NCBI RefSeq assembly: GCF_021277265.1
Contig: NZ_JAJSOH010000033.1
Span: forward strand, 1 to 64,000
Source: Kineosporia rhizophila
GTDB lineage: Bacteria > Actinomycetota > Actinomycetes > Actinomycetales > Kineosporiaceae
Direction: 5' to 3'
DNA length: 64,000 nucleotides
Shown one piece after another: positions 50,962 to 60,850 of this stretch (the stretch's first letter is position 1; each line of letters starts with the position of its first letter). The notes under the pieces are model-generated. The model worked only from the letters and a program-made list of their open reading frames with translations, was not told the origin of the DNA and searched no databases. The position numbers were made by a program, and so were the translations under genes.

Positions 50962-52374
50962 ATGGCCGATCTGTTCTCCTCCGACGAAGCCGAGGCCCCC
51001 GACGCGGGGGCGGCGGCCGCGCTCAACCCTGTCCGCCCCGGCAGCCTCGGCCACGCGGGCAGCGGCGACCGCCCGCCGCTGGCCGTCCGTATGCGTCCAC
51101 GCACCCTCGACGAACTGGTCGGCCAGGAGCATCTGCTCGGCCCCGGTTCCCCTCTGCGCCGCCTGGCCGAGGGGGCCGACGGGCTGGCGGGCCCGGCGTC
51201 CGTCATTCTCTGGGGTCCTCCGGGAGCCGGGAAGACCACGCTCGCGCACGTGGTCTCCAACACCGGCGGCCGCCGGTTCGTCGAACTGTCGGCCGTCACC
51301 GCCGGCGTGAAAGACGTGCGCCGGGTGATGGAAGAGGCGCGCCAGCTGCGCGACCGGTCCGAGACCCGCACCGTCCTCTTCCTCGACGAGATCCACCGTT
51401 TCACCAAGTCCCAGCAGGACGGCCTGCTGCCGGGGGTGGAGAACCGCTGGGTCATCCTGGTCGCCGCGACCACCGAGAACCCCTCGTTCAGCGTGATCTC
51501 CCCTCTGTTGTCCCGCTCGCTGCTGCTCACCCTGCGGCAGCTGGAAGACGCCGACATCGCGGGTCTGCTGCAGCGCGCGGTGCAGGACGAGCGCGGCCTG
51601 AACGGCACGGTCGAGCTGGGTGAAGAGGCCACGGCGGCGCTGGTCCGGCTCTCCGACGGAGACGCCCGCCGGGCCCTCACCTCGCTCGAGGCGGCAGCCG
51701 GCAGCGCGCTCAGCCGGGGCGAGCACGAGACCGTCACCGTGGAGGACGTGGAGCAGGCCGTCGACAAGGCGATGGTCCGCTACGACCGCGAGGGCGACCA
51801 GCACTACGACATCACCAGCGCGCTGATCAAGAGCATCCGCGGTTCCGACGTCGACGCCGCCCTGCACTACCTGGCCCGGATGCTCGAGGCTGGTGAAGAC
51901 CCGCGGTTCATCGCCCGCCGGCTCATGATCGCCGCCTCCGAGGAGATCGCCATGGCCGACCCGACCGCGCTGCCGGTGGCCGTGGCGGCGGCCCAGGCGG
52001 TGCAGATGATCGGCATGCCCGAGGGGCGGATCATCCTGGCCCAGGCCACGGTGCACCTGGCGATGGCGCCCAAGTCGAACGCCTCCTACATGGCGATCAA
52101 CGCGGCCACCCAGGACGTGCGCTCCGGGCTGGGCGGTCCGGTGCCGCCGGACCTGCGCGACGCGCACTACTCCGGTGCCAAGAAACTCGGCCACGGGCGG
52201 GGTTACAAGTACGCCCACGACCATCCCCACGGGGTGGTGGCCCAGCAGTACCTGCCCGACGACCTGGCCGGCCGGGAGTACTACGCCCCCACCGACCGGG
52301 GCGCCGAGCGAGGTATGGCCGAACGCCTGGCCCGCCTGAGATCCGTGCTCCGCGGCGGCAACCGGCGCCGCTGA
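50962..52374 (+). CDS. rarA: Replication-associated recombination AAA+ protein RarA/MgsA
   Basis: The 470-aa ATPase has Walker A WGPPGAGKTTLA, Walker B LFLDEIHRFTKSQQD, sensor 1 in AATTENPSFSVISPLLSRS and the C-terminal tetramerisation domain (DKAMVRYDREGDQHYDITSALIKSIRGSDVDAALHYLARMLEAGEDP). It acts at stalled forks. ATG 50962. Synteny with alaS and ruvX is conserved in actinobacteria. Confidence 0.95.
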   Translation: MADLFSSDEAEAPDAGAAAALNPVRPGSLGHAGSGDRPPLAVRMRPRTLDELVGQEHLLGPGSPLRRLAEGADGLAGPASVILWGPPGAGKTTLAHVVSNTGGRRFVELSAVTAGVKDVRRVMEEARQLRDRSETRTVLFLDEIHRFTKSQQDGLLPGVENRWVILVAATTENPSFSVISPLLSRSLLLTLRQLEDADIAGLLQRAVQDERGLNGTVELGEEATAALVRLSDGDARRALTSLEAAAGSALSRGEHETVTVEDVEQAVDKAMVRYDREGDQHYDITSALIKSIRGSDVDAALHYLARMLEAGEDPRFIARRLMIAASEEIAMADPTALPVAVAAAQAVQMIGMPEGRIILAQATVHLAMAPKSNASYMAINAATQDVRSGLGGPVPPDLRDAHYSGAKKLGHGRGYKYAHDHPHGVVAQQYLPDDLAGREYYAPTDRGAERGMAERLARLRSVLRGGNRRR

Positions 52375-52527
52375 ACGCCGCTGCGGCACCGGCCGGGGAG
52401 TGTCGCAGAACCACCGGGACAGCGGTACCGCCGGACCGCGATAGGGTCAACCCCGTTCGGCCGGGAAGTGACCGGTTTACCGGACCTGGCCGAACCAGTC
52501 CGCAGCGCGCGATGAAAGGGATAACTC

Positions 52528-52893
52528 ATGGTGGGCGACATCGCCGGGCTGATCGCAGCCATAGCCTTCGTCCTCCTCGTCGGCGTGATTGCGATCCCCC
52601 TGATCAAGCTGGGCAAGGTGCTGGACGAGACGCGCAACACCGTGCGTGGCCTCTCCGACGGTGCGCTCCCGCTGCTGTCCGAGGTGACCACCACCGTGGC
52701 CTCGACCAACCAGCAGCTGGGCAAGGTCGACACGATCACGAACAACGTGGCCCAGGTGTCCACCAACGTCTCCGCGCTGACCGCGCTGTTCGCCGCCACC
52801 CTGGGCTCGCCGGTGGTCAAGGTCGCCGCGTTCACCTACGGCGTGCGCCAGGCCGTCGGGGGCCGCAAGGCCGCCGGTCAGCGGAAGCGGTGA
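52528..52893 (+). CDS. DUF948 membrane-associated protein
   Basis: The 121-aa product has an N-terminal membrane helix (IAGLIAAIAFVLLVGVIAIPLI), then a helical segment (KLGKVLDETRNTVRGLSD, TNQQLGKVDTITNNVAQVSTNV), the DUF948 pattern. The function is unknown; similar proteins are near the alaS operon in many actinobacteria. It is followed after seven bases by a second small membrane gene. Confidence 0.88.
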   Translation: MVGDIAGLIAAIAFVLLVGVIAIPLIKLGKVLDETRNTVRGLSDGALPLLSEVTTTVASTNQQLGKVDTITNNVAQVSTNVSALTALFAATLGSPVVKVAAFTYGVRQAVGGRKAAGQRKR

Positions 52894-52900
52894 GGCACTG

Positions 52901-53260
52901 ATGGCCAGGCTCTTCTGGATCGCGGTCGGCGCCGGGGCCGGCGTCTACGCCGTGCGCAAGCTGACGAAGACGGTCGAGCAGTACTCCCCGGCCGGGATGA
53001 GCGACTCGCTCTCCTCGTCGATCTCCTCCCTCGGTGACGGCCTGCGCGAGATGGCCGCGGTGATCCGTGAGGGGATGGCCGAGCGCGAGCAGGAGCTGCG
53101 TCTCGCCCTGGGTGTCGAGGCCGGGACGATGAGTCCCGAGGCCGCACAATCGCTGGTGGACGACCCCACCGGCCCGTCCCGCCCGGGGCAGTACCCCCGG
53201 TACGACGACGAGGACGAGTTCGGCCTGGGCGGGCCGGGCAACGGTCGCCGCCCCTACTGA
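52901..53260 (+). CDS. DUF6167-like small membrane protein
   Basis: The 119-aa product begins MARLFWIAVGAGAGVYAVRKLTKTVEQYSPAGM, the pattern of a conserved actinobacterial family that follows DUF948 genes upstream of alaS. It has one N-terminal helix and an acidic, Pro/Gly-rich C-terminus. The function is unknown. Confidence 0.82.
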   Translation: MARLFWIAVGAGAGVYAVRKLTKTVEQYSPAGMSDSLSSSISSLGDGLREMAAVIREGMAEREQELRLALGVEAGTMSPEAAQSLVDDPTGPSRPGQYPRYDDEDEFGLGGPGNGRRPY

Positions 53261-53369
53261 ATCGCCGGAAAACCCCTGGCCCCCGCCGTCGCCCTCCGGG
53301 CACGGTGAGGGGCTACAGGCACAACCGGTCCGCGACGCAGGTCGCACCGTGACGCGAAAGGTCAGATCC

Positions 53370-56042
53370 ATGGAGACGGCAGAGATCCGCCGCCGCTGGC
53401 TGCGGTACTTCTCGACGCGTGGGCACACGGTCGTGCCGAGTGCTCCGCTGCTGTACGACGACCCGACCCTGCTGTTCGTCAACGCCGGCATGGTCCCCTT
53501 CAAGCCCTACATGCTGGGCCAGGAGACGCCGCCGTACCAGCGCGCCACGAGCGTCCAGAAGTGCATCCGCACCCTCGACATCGACGAGGTCGGCAAGACC
53601 AGCCGGCACGGCACGTTCTTCCAGATGAACGGCAACTTCTCCTTCGGTGACTACTTCAAGGAGAAGGCGATCGAGCTGGCCTGGGAGCTGATGACCCGCG
53701 ACCAGTCCGACGGCGGCTACGGCCTGGACGAGTCCCGGCTGTGGGTCACCGTGCTGCAGGGCGACGAGGAGTCGCGCGGCATCTGGCGCCGGGTGGCGGG
53801 CCTGCCCGACGAGCGGATCGTCCAGCGTGGTCTGGCCGACAACTACTGGCACATGGGGGTTCCGGGCCCGGGCGGCCCGTGCAGCGAGATCTACTTCGAC
53901 CGCGGGCCGGCCTACGGCCCCGACGGTGGCCCGGAGGCGGACGAGGACCGCTACCTGGAGATCTGGAACCTCGTCTTCATGCAGGAGATGCTGAGCGAGG
54001 TCCGCACCAAGATCGACTTCGACGTCGAGGCGCCGCTTCCGTCGAAGAACATCGACACCGGCATGGGCCTGGAGCGGATGGCCAGCCTGCTGCAGGGGGT
54101 GGACAACCTCTACGAGATCGACGAGGTCTACCCGGTCATCGCCCGGGTCGAGGAGATCACCGGCCGGCGCTACGGCGCCGACGCGCAGGACGACGTGCGG
54201 ATGCGGGTGATCGCCGACCACGTGCGCAGCGGCCTGATGCTGATCGGCGACGGCGTCACCCCGTCCAACGAGGCGCGCGGCTACGTGCTGCGCCGCCTGC
54301 TGCGCCGGGTGATCCGCTCGGTGCGGCTGCTCGGTGTGCAGGACGCGGCGATCACCGACCTGCTCACCGTGTCGAAGGACCGGATGGCGGCCTCGTACCC
54401 CGAGCTGGAGACCAACTTCGCCCGGATCAGCCAGATCGCGCAGGCCGAGGAGCAGGCGTTCACCCGCACCCTCAGCGCCGGCACGACGATCCTGGACACG
54501 GCCGTGGCGAGCGCGAAGTCGGCGGGTGAGAGCACGCTCTCCGGCGAGCGCGCGTTCCAGCTGCACGACACCTACGGCTTCCCGATCGACCTGACCCTGG
54601 AGATGGCCTCCGAGCAGGGCCTGACCGTCGACCACGACGGTTTCCGCCGGCTCATGGCCGAGCAGCGCAACCGGGCCAAGGCCGACGCCAAGGCGAAGAA
54701 GGTCGGGCACGCCGACACCTCGGTCTACCGCGAGCTTCGCGAGCCCGGCATCACCGAGTTCACCGGCTACCGCGAGCTGTCCACCGACTCCACCGTGCGC
54801 GGCCTGATCCTCGACGGCAGCCCGGTCGAGTCGGCCGACAAGGGCCAGACCATCCAGGTCGTGCTCGAGCGCACCCCGTTCTACGCCGAGTCCGGTGGCC
54901 AGATCGCCGACGAGGGCGAGATCACCGCCGACGGTGCACGGCTGCGCGTGCTCGACGTCCAGCGTCCGGTCAAGGGCCTGATCGTGCACACGGTGGAGGT
55001 CACCGAGGGCACCATCCGGTCCGGTTCCGACGTGCTGGCCAGCGTCGACCGCGAGTGGCGGCTGTCCGCCTGCCAGGCGCACTCGGGCACCCACGTGGTG
55101 CACGCGGCGCTGCGGCAGGTGCTCGGGCCCACGGCGCTGCAGAGCGGTTCCTTCAACCGCCCCGGCTACCTACGGCTCGACTTCGCCTGGACGTCCGGGC
55201 TCGACGCGGCCGTCAAGGAGGAGCTCGAGCAGGTCGCGAACCTGGCGCTGCGCTACGACTACCCGGTCTCGGCCACCTACATGCCGATCCAGAAGGCGCG
55301 CGAGATCGGCGCCCTGGCGCTGTTCGGCGAGACGTACGACGAGGAGGTCCGCGTCGTCGAGATGGGCGGGGCCTGGTCGCGTGAGCTGTGCGGTGGCACG
55401 CACGTCGAGCACAGCTCCCAGATCGGCGCGATCTCGCTGATCGGCGAGTCCTCGGTCGGCGCCGGCACCCGCCGGCTGGAGGCCTACGTCGGTCTCGACG
55501 CGCTGCGCTTCCTGGGGCGTGAGCGCGCCCTGGTCAGCCAGCTCACCGAGGCGCTGAAGGTGCGCCCCGAAGAGCTGCCCGAGCGGGTCAACGCCCTGGT
55601 CGCCCGCCTGCGCGAGGCCGAGAAGGAGCTCGAGAAGGGCCGCCGTCAGGTTCTTCTGAACGCGGCCTCGTCGCTGGTCGACAAGGCCGCCGACATCAAC
55701 GGCGTGGCCCTGGTCGCGCACGACGCGGGCCCGGCCGACCCGGCCGACGCCCGGGCGCTGGCGCTCGACGTGCGGGGCCGGATCGCCGAGTCCCGGGCCG
55801 GGGTGGTCGCGGTCGCCGCGGTCGCCAAGGAGCGGCCGGTCGTGGTCGTCGCCACCAACGAGCAGGCCCGGGCGCGCGGCGTCAAGGCCGGCGAACTGGT
55901 GCGCGAGGCGGCCAAGGTCCTCGGTGGCGGAGGCGGCGGCAAGGACGACGTGGCGCAGGGCGGTGGCGCGGACGCGTCAAAGATCGCCGAGGCGATGCGC
56001 CGGATCGAGGCCGTCGTCGCCGAGCGATCGGCCGGCAGCTGA
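53370..56042 (+). CDS. alaS: Alanyl-tRNA synthetase
   Basis: The 890-aa enzyme has the class II core (IRRRWLRYFSTRGHTVVPSAPLL, FVNAGMVPFKPYMLGQ), the editing domain (CQAHSGTHVVHAALRQVLG and the ELCGGTHVEHSSQIG zinc motif) and the DHHA1-like C-terminal domain ending in a Gly-rich stretch. ATG 53370 chosen over GTG 53349, with no decisive ribosome binding site. Confidence 0.97.
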   Translation: METAEIRRRWLRYFSTRGHTVVPSAPLLYDDPTLLFVNAGMVPFKPYMLGQETPPYQRATSVQKCIRTLDIDEVGKTSRHGTFFQMNGNFSFGDYFKEKAIELAWELMTRDQSDGGYGLDESRLWVTVLQGDEESRGIWRRVAGLPDERIVQRGLADNYWHMGVPGPGGPCSEIYFDRGPAYGPDGGPEADEDRYLEIWNLVFMQEMLSEVRTKIDFDVEAPLPSKNIDTGMGLERMASLLQGVDNLYEIDEVYPVIARVEEITGRRYGADAQDDVRMRVIADHVRSGLMLIGDGVTPSNEARGYVLRRLLRRVIRSVRLLGVQDAAITDLLTVSKDRMAASYPELETNFARISQIAQAEEQAFTRTLSAGTTILDTAVASAKSAGESTLSGERAFQLHDTYGFPIDLTLEMASEQGLTVDHDGFRRLMAEQRNRAKADAKAKKVGHADTSVYRELREPGITEFTGYRELSTDSTVRGLILDGSPVESADKGQTIQVVLERTPFYAESGGQIADEGEITADGARLRVLDVQRPVKGLIVHTVEVTEGTIRSGSDVLASVDREWRLSACQAHSGTHVVHAALRQVLGPTALQSGSFNRPGYLRLDFAWTSGLDAAVKEELEQVANLALRYDYPVSATYMPIQKAREIGALALFGETYDEEVRVVEMGGAWSRELCGGTHVEHSSQIGAISLIGESSVGAGTRRLEAYVGLDALRFLGRERALVSQLTEALKVRPEELPERVNALVARLREAEKELEKGRRQVLLNAASSLVDKAADINGVALVAHDAGPADPADARALALDVRGRIAESRAGVVAVAAVAKERPVVVVATNEQARARGVKAGELVREAAKVLGGGGGGKDDVAQGGGADASKIAEAMRRIEAVVAERSAGS

Positions 56043-56047
56043 GCGGC

Positions 56048-56557
56048 ATGCGTCAGGGTGTCCGCCTCGGGGTGGACGTCGGCAGCGTCCGGGTGGGTCT
56101 TTCCCGCTCGGACGCGGCCGGGCTCCTGGCCACACCGCTGGAGACCGTGCAGCGGACAGAGGGCGACGATTCGCATTATGAGCGAATCGCACTCTTAGTC
56201 ACCGAACTTGCGGTCTGTGAGGTAATCGTCGGGCTTCCGCGATCACTTTCCGGTGCCGAGGGGGCAGCGGCGGGGCTCGCTCGCGCGTACTCTGTCGAAG
56301 TCGCCCGTCGGGTGGCGCCCGTACCCGTGCGCCTCGTCGACGAGCGGCTCAGTACCGTGACCGCTCACCAGCGGCTTCGCGAGGCTGGTGTGAAAGGACG
56401 CAAACGCCGTCCCGTCGTCGATCAGGCGGCAGCGGTGGTGATCCTGCAGTCGGCCCTGGACAGCGAACGCTCGTCCGGCCGCCCGCCCGGATCACCGGTC
56501 GTCCCGGAATCGGATCCGGATGGTCCGGGTCCTGGCCATGGAGAGGCACTGACGTGA
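56048..56557 (+). CDS. ruvX: Putative pre-16S rRNA nuclease (YqgF/RuvX)
   Basis: The 169-aa RNase H-fold protein has GVDVGSVRVGLSRSD, VGLPRSLSG, VDERLSTVTAHQRL and VDQAAAVVILQSAL. It is needed for 16S rRNA 5' maturation in other bacteria. Five bases separate it from alaS. Codons in 56150-56290 are unusually AT-richer than its neighbours. The C-terminal 30 residues are Pro/Gly-rich. Confidence 0.93.
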   Translation: MRQGVRLGVDVGSVRVGLSRSDAAGLLATPLETVQRTEGDDSHYERIALLVTELAVCEVIVGLPRSLSGAEGAAAGLARAYSVEVARRVAPVPVRLVDERLSTVTAHQRLREAGVKGRKRRPVVDQAAAVVILQSALDSERSSGRPPGSPVVPESDPDGPGPGHGEALT

Positions 56558-56570
56558 GCGAGGCTGCGGC

Positions 56571-57713
56571 GTGAGCGATCTTTCGTCGCTGCATGACGTG
56601 CTCCCCGGGGGTTTCCCGGGAGAGCAGCCCGGGCGGCGCCGTCGGGCCGGCCGCCAGCAGCGTAAACGTCGCAAGCAGCGCCGGCGTCGTACCACCACCG
56701 TCGTGCTGGTGTCCCTGCTGATCGCCGGCGCCGGGGTCTACGGCGCCTACCTGGCCATCGCCCCCATTGTCGAGCGGCTGACCGCTCCGAAGGACTACGC
56801 GGGTCCGGGCACCGGCAAGGTCGAGGTGGTCATCCCGGACGGCGCCTCGGGCCGCACCATCGCCCAGGCCCTGGCCGACGCCGGTGTCACCAAGACGCCG
56901 GCCGCCTTCATCGACGTCATTGCCGAGGACAAGCGTTCCACCAGCATCCAGCCCGGCACCTACGCGATGAAGAAGCAGATGTCGGCCGCCGGTGCGCTGG
57001 ACATCCTGGTCGATCCCGAGAACCAGATCGTACGCAGGGTCACCATCCCGGAAGGCACCCGGCTCGCCGACGCCCTCAGTGTCATCGCCAAGAAGCTCGA
57101 CCTGAAGGAACCCGATCTTCGGAAGGCGGCCAAGTCGGGCGACATCGGCCTGCCCAAGGCGGCCAAGGGCAACCTCGAGGGCTTCCTCTACCCGGCCACC
57201 TACGACTTCGGGCCGGACGTCACCGCCGAGTCCGCACTCAGGGACATGGTGAAGCGTGGGCAGCAGACCTACGACGAGCTCGGGATCCCGGACAAGGAGC
57301 TGCGCCGGGTGGTGATCGAGGCCAGTCTGCTCGAGGCCGAGGCCGGCACCGAGAAGTACATGGGCAAGGTGGCCCGGGTGATCGAGAACCGGATCAAGTC
57401 CAATACGGCCCTGCAGTTCGACTCCACGGTCAGCTACGCCACCGGCAAGTTCAACGTGACCACCAGCGACGCCGACCGCAGCAACCCGAGCCCGTACAAC
57501 ACGTACTACCACAAGGGGCTGCCGGCCGGCCCGATCAGCAACCCGGGGGAGGCCGCGCTCAAGGCGGCGCTCAACCCGACGCCGGGCAAGTGGATGTACT
57601 TCGTCACCACGAACCCGAGCACCGGGGAGACCAAGTTCGCCAACGACTTCGCGCAGCACCAGGTCTACGTGAAGGAGTTCCAGGCCTGGCTGCGGGAGAA
57701 CCCGGGTAATTGA
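56571..57713 (+). CDS. mltG: Endolytic murein transglycosylase MltG
   Basis: The 380-aa protein has a basic N-terminus (RRAGRQQRKRRKQRRRR), a membrane helix (TTVVLVSLLIAGAGVYGAYLAI), then a LysM-like part and the YceG catalytic domain with IEASLLEAEAG (catalytic Glu) and YNTYYHKGLPAGPISNPG. It cuts nascent glycan strands outside the membrane. GTG 56571. Its stop overlaps the aroE start. Confidence 0.95.
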   Translation: MSDLSSLHDVLPGGFPGEQPGRRRRAGRQQRKRRKQRRRRTTTVVLVSLLIAGAGVYGAYLAIAPIVERLTAPKDYAGPGTGKVEVVIPDGASGRTIAQALADAGVTKTPAAFIDVIAEDKRSTSIQPGTYAMKKQMSAAGALDILVDPENQIVRRVTIPEGTRLADALSVIAKKLDLKEPDLRKAAKSGDIGLPKAAKGNLEGFLYPATYDFGPDVTAESALRDMVKRGQQTYDELGIPDKELRRVVIEASLLEAEAGTEKYMGKVARVIENRIKSNTALQFDSTVSYATGKFNVTTSDADRSNPSPYNTYYHKGLPAGPISNPGEAALKAALNPTPGKWMYFVTTNPSTGETKFANDFAQHQVYVKEFQAWLRENPGN

Positions 57714-58549
57714 CCTTGCCTGAGCATCGCGCAGCGGTGCTGGGGAGCCCGATCGCACACTCGCTCTCCCCAGCACTGCACTGCGCTGCCTACGAGGCAC
57801 TGGGGCTGCGCGACTGGCACTATGGCGCGTTCGAACTGGACGAGGACGCGTTCGGTGCCTGGTTCAGTGAGCTCGGACCGCAGTGGTCAGGGCTGTCACT
57901 GACCATGCCCCTCAAGCGGGTGGTGATGCCCCTGCTGTCCGAGGTGACCCCCCTGGCCGAGGCTGTGGGGGCGGTGAACACGGTTACCTGGACAGCAGAT
58001 CGGCGGACTGTAGGCACCAACACGGACGTGTACGGCCTGGTTCAGGCCCTGCGTTCAGTCGGTGTGTCGGCACCTCTGGAATCGGCGTGCATCGTCGGCG
58101 CGGGGGCCACGGCCTCTTCCGCAGTGGCGGCGCTGGCCGAGCTGGGGTGCCGCAATGTGACGGTGTTGGCGCGATCTGCTGAACGGGCGGGCCAGCCGTT
58201 GGAGGTAGCCGAAAAGCTCAGCGTTCAGGCGCGTGTGGGCACGCTCGACGAGCACGCTGTCGTCATGTCGGCTCAGGCAGTGGTAGTCACTCTGCCCGGG
58301 CCGGCGGCGGGGGAGTGGGCGAAAGGGCTGCACGTCTCCGGTCGGCCTGACGGGCCGATGCTCGATGTCTCGTACCATCCGTGGCCGACCAGAGCAGCCC
58401 AATTGTGGACGTCCGCGGGCGCGGCTTCCGTAGGTGGTTTCGAGATGCTCCTGCACCAGGCCGCGGAACAGGTGCGGCTGATGACCGGGCTGCAGGCCCC
58501 GGTCGATGAGATGCGGGTCGCGGGCGAGAAGGTTCTGGCCTCCCGCTGA
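57710..58549 (+). CDS. aroE: Shikimate dehydrogenase
   Basis: The 279-aa protein has LGSPIAHSLSPALHCAAYEAL, TMPLKR with the catalytic lysine, AVNTVTW, TNTDVYG with the aspartate, and the nucleotide-binding GAGATASSAVAAL. It reduces 3-dehydroshikimate with NADPH in aromatic amino acid synthesis. TTG 57710 overlaps the mltG stop by four bases; TTG 57716 is an alternative. Mid-gene codon use is a little less GC-rich than in mltG. Confidence 0.93.
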   Translation: MTLPEHRAAVLGSPIAHSLSPALHCAAYEALGLRDWHYGAFELDEDAFGAWFSELGPQWSGLSLTMPLKRVVMPLLSEVTPLAEAVGAVNTVTWTADRRTVGTNTDVYGLVQALRSVGVSAPLESACIVGAGATASSAVAALAELGCRNVTVLARSAERAGQPLEVAEKLSVQARVGTLDEHAVVMSAQAVVVTLPGPAAGEWAKGLHVSGRPDGPMLDVSYHPWPTRAAQLWTSAGAASVGGFEMLLHQAAEQVRLMTGLQAPVDEMRVAGEKVLASR

Positions 58550-58677
58550 GCCGTCCGGGTAGATCCCCGGCTCAAGCACGTCCTCCCCTTGGCCGAAAGG
58601 CCTACGGACCGGTGGCTCGTACGCGCGCCACCGGCCGTGACCGCGGACCGCCCCGGCACGGTGCCAAGGAGGATGCG

Positions 58678-60837
58678 GTGGAAAGCAGCGCCGAACGACC
58701 CGCCGGGGAAGGCCCGCAGCCCGCTGGTGAGCCGCCCACTCAGCCTCCCGGGCAGGCAGCTGCCCCGCTCGCGCCGCAGCCCCGGCTGCATCCCGCGGTT
58801 ACCCCGACCTATCCGGCCGCTGCTCAGCCAGGGCAGGGCGGCGCCACCCCGGGTCTGGTACCCCCGCCGCAGGCGCATCCCGCCGCGGCTCAACCAGGCG
58901 TGGGGCCGGTCACTCCGCCCGTGCCGGCGGGACACTATGCCGCCCAGCCGGGGGCTCAACAGCAGGGGCACGTTCAGCCTGGCCTGGTGGGTGGCGCTGC
59001 GGCGGCCCAGCAGCCCGGCGCTCCGGTGCAGCCCGGCCTGGCGCCCCCGGTGCAGGCGCAGCCGTTTGCTCAGCAGCCCCCGGTTCAGCCCGGTCTCATG
59101 TCCCCCTCACCGCAGCAGACCCAGAGTCAGCCGGGGTATGGGCAGCAGATGCAGGCGCCTGGGCAGCAGCGCCCCCCGCAGCAGACTCCTGTCCAGGTTC
59201 AGGCGCAGGGGAGCCAGACGCAGCAGACCTACGTACAGGCCCAAGCGCAAACACCTGGGGTGCAGGCCCAGGTTCAGACGCAGGCCCAGGTTCAGACGCA
59301 GCACGGTCTCGTGCAGCAGGTCCAGGCGCAGCAGGTGCACGTCCAGCAGGTGCAGCCGCAACAAGGTCAACCCCAACTGGCCCAGCCGCAGATGCCCCAA
59401 CCCCAGCAGGGACAAGCGCAAATGACCCAGCCCCAAGCGGCCCAGCAGCAGGGGCAGCCGCGATTGGCTGCGGCGCAACAGCCTTCCGGTCAGCCCGGAC
59501 TCCAGCCTCCCGGTCAGTATCAGACCCCCGTCCGGCAGCAGGTTCCCCCGCAGCAGACTCCCGGCCTGCAGCCCGCCGGGGCCCCCCAGACCGTCATGCC
59601 TCCCACCGTCATGCCCCCCACGGTGATGCCGCCCGCCCAGCAACAACCCCAGCCGCCCCAGGCACAGCCCGGGCTCATTCCGCCCTCGCAGCAGCCCCCG
59701 CCGGTGCAGCCCGGCCGCCACGCCGCCCCCGCCGGGCAGCCGCCCAAACCGTCCCGCGGCGCCGAAGAAATGGGCTTCGACCTGCACAAGGTGCTCCAGT
59801 TCCTGGTCCAGCAGGGCGGTTCCGACCTCCACCTGTCCAACGGTGCGCCCCCGCTGGTCCGGATCCGCGGCCACCTGGCCCCGATCCCGAACCACCCGCC
59901 GCTGAACCCCAACACGATCATGTCGACGATCTACGCGATCCTCACCCAGAAGCAGCGTGAACGCTTCGAGGAGAACCTGGAACTCGACTTCGCCTACGCC
60001 GTGCCCGGCGCGTCCCGCTTCCGGGTGAACGTCTACCGGCAGCGCGAGTCGATGGGCGCCGTCATGCGGGTGATCCCCTACGAGATCAAGACTTTGGAGC
60101 AGCTCGGGATCAACCCCAAGGTCTCGGCGCTGGCCGCCCTGCCCCGCGGCATGGTCCTGGTCACCGGCCCCACCGGCTCCGGCAAGTCGACCACCCTGGC
60201 CGCCCTGATCGACCTGGCCAACCGCACCCGGCACGACCACATCATGACCGTCGAGGACCCCATCGAGTTCCTCCACCCGAACAAGAACTGTCTGGTCAAC
60301 CAGCGTGAGGTGGGGGAGGACACGCACTCGTTCGGGGCCGCCCTGAAGAGCGTGCTGCGCCAGGACCCGGACATCATCCTGGTCGGTGAGCTGCGTGACC
60401 TGGAGACCATCTCGGTCGCCCTCACCGCCGCCGAGACCGGCCACCTGGTGTTCGGCACCCTGCACACCCAGGACGCCGCCCAGACCGTCGACCGGATCAT
60501 CGACGTCTTCCCGCCCGAACAGCAGCAACAGGTACGCGTCCAGCTGGCCGGCGCCCTGCAGGGCGTGGTCTGCCAGGCCCTGGTCCGCTCCGCCGACGGC
60601 AAGGGCCGCGTCGCCGCCACCGAGGTCCTCTTCGCCACCGGCGCCATCCGCAACCTGATCCGCGAGGGCAAGACCCACCAGATCTACTCCTCCATGCAGG
60701 CCGGGGCCCAGGCCGGCATGCAGACCATGGACCAGTGCCTGGCCGACCTGGTGAAGCAGAACAAGGTGCAGTTCGACCAGGCCCTCGAGAAGGCCCACCA
60801 CGCAGACGACTTCAAGCGCCTGACCGGCCGGGCCTGA
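58678..60837 (+). CDS. pilT: Type IV pilus retraction ATPase PilT with long Pro/Gln-rich N-terminus
   Basis: The 719-aa product joins about 361 residues rich in Gln, Pro, Ala and Val to a complete PilT domain (from GFDLHKVLQFLVQQGGSDLH). The domain has Walker A TGPTGSGKSTTLA near residue 497, the Asp box MTVEDPIEFLH, Walker B IILVGELRD, the His box GTLHTQDA and the PilT-specific AIRNLIREGKTHQIYSSMQ near 656. PilT proteins normally have about 350-380 aa without the extension. GTG 58678 follows AAGGAGG. It pulls pilin out of the fibre, using ATP. Confidence 0.93.
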   Translation: MESSAERPAGEGPQPAGEPPTQPPGQAAAPLAPQPRLHPAVTPTYPAAAQPGQGGATPGLVPPPQAHPAAAQPGVGPVTPPVPAGHYAAQPGAQQQGHVQPGLVGGAAAAQQPGAPVQPGLAPPVQAQPFAQQPPVQPGLMSPSPQQTQSQPGYGQQMQAPGQQRPPQQTPVQVQAQGSQTQQTYVQAQAQTPGVQAQVQTQAQVQTQHGLVQQVQAQQVHVQQVQPQQGQPQLAQPQMPQPQQGQAQMTQPQAAQQQGQPRLAAAQQPSGQPGLQPPGQYQTPVRQQVPPQQTPGLQPAGAPQTVMPPTVMPPTVMPPAQQQPQPPQAQPGLIPPSQQPPPVQPGRHAAPAGQPPKPSRGAEEMGFDLHKVLQFLVQQGGSDLHLSNGAPPLVRIRGHLAPIPNHPPLNPNTIMSTIYAILTQKQRERFEENLELDFAYAVPGASRFRVNVYRQRESMGAVMRVIPYEIKTLEQLGINPKVSALAALPRGMVLVTGPTGSGKSTTLAALIDLANRTRHDHIMTVEDPIEFLHPNKNCLVNQREVGEDTHSFGAALKSVLRQDPDIILVGELRDLETISVALTAAETGHLVFGTLHTQDAAQTVDRIIDVFPPEQQQQVRVQLAGALQGVVCQALVRSADGKGRVAATEVLFATGAIRNLIREGKTHQIYSSMQAGAQAGMQTMDQCLADLVKQNKVQFDQALEKAHHADDFKRLTGRA
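59263..59298 (+). repeat. Exact 18-bp tandem repeat within pilT
   Basis: CAGGCCCAGGTTCAGACG occurs twice head to tail and encodes QAQVQT twice. It lies in the Gln-rich region, with similar imperfect CAG-rich units around it, and suggests expansion of that region by slippage or duplication. Confidence 0.9.
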
Positions 60838-60850
60838 GGGGAGCGGAACG

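Noticed and set aside
53313..55103. Long minus-strand frame opposite alaS
   Set aside because: alaS is certain from its domains, and the antisense product shows the biased composition of a shadow.
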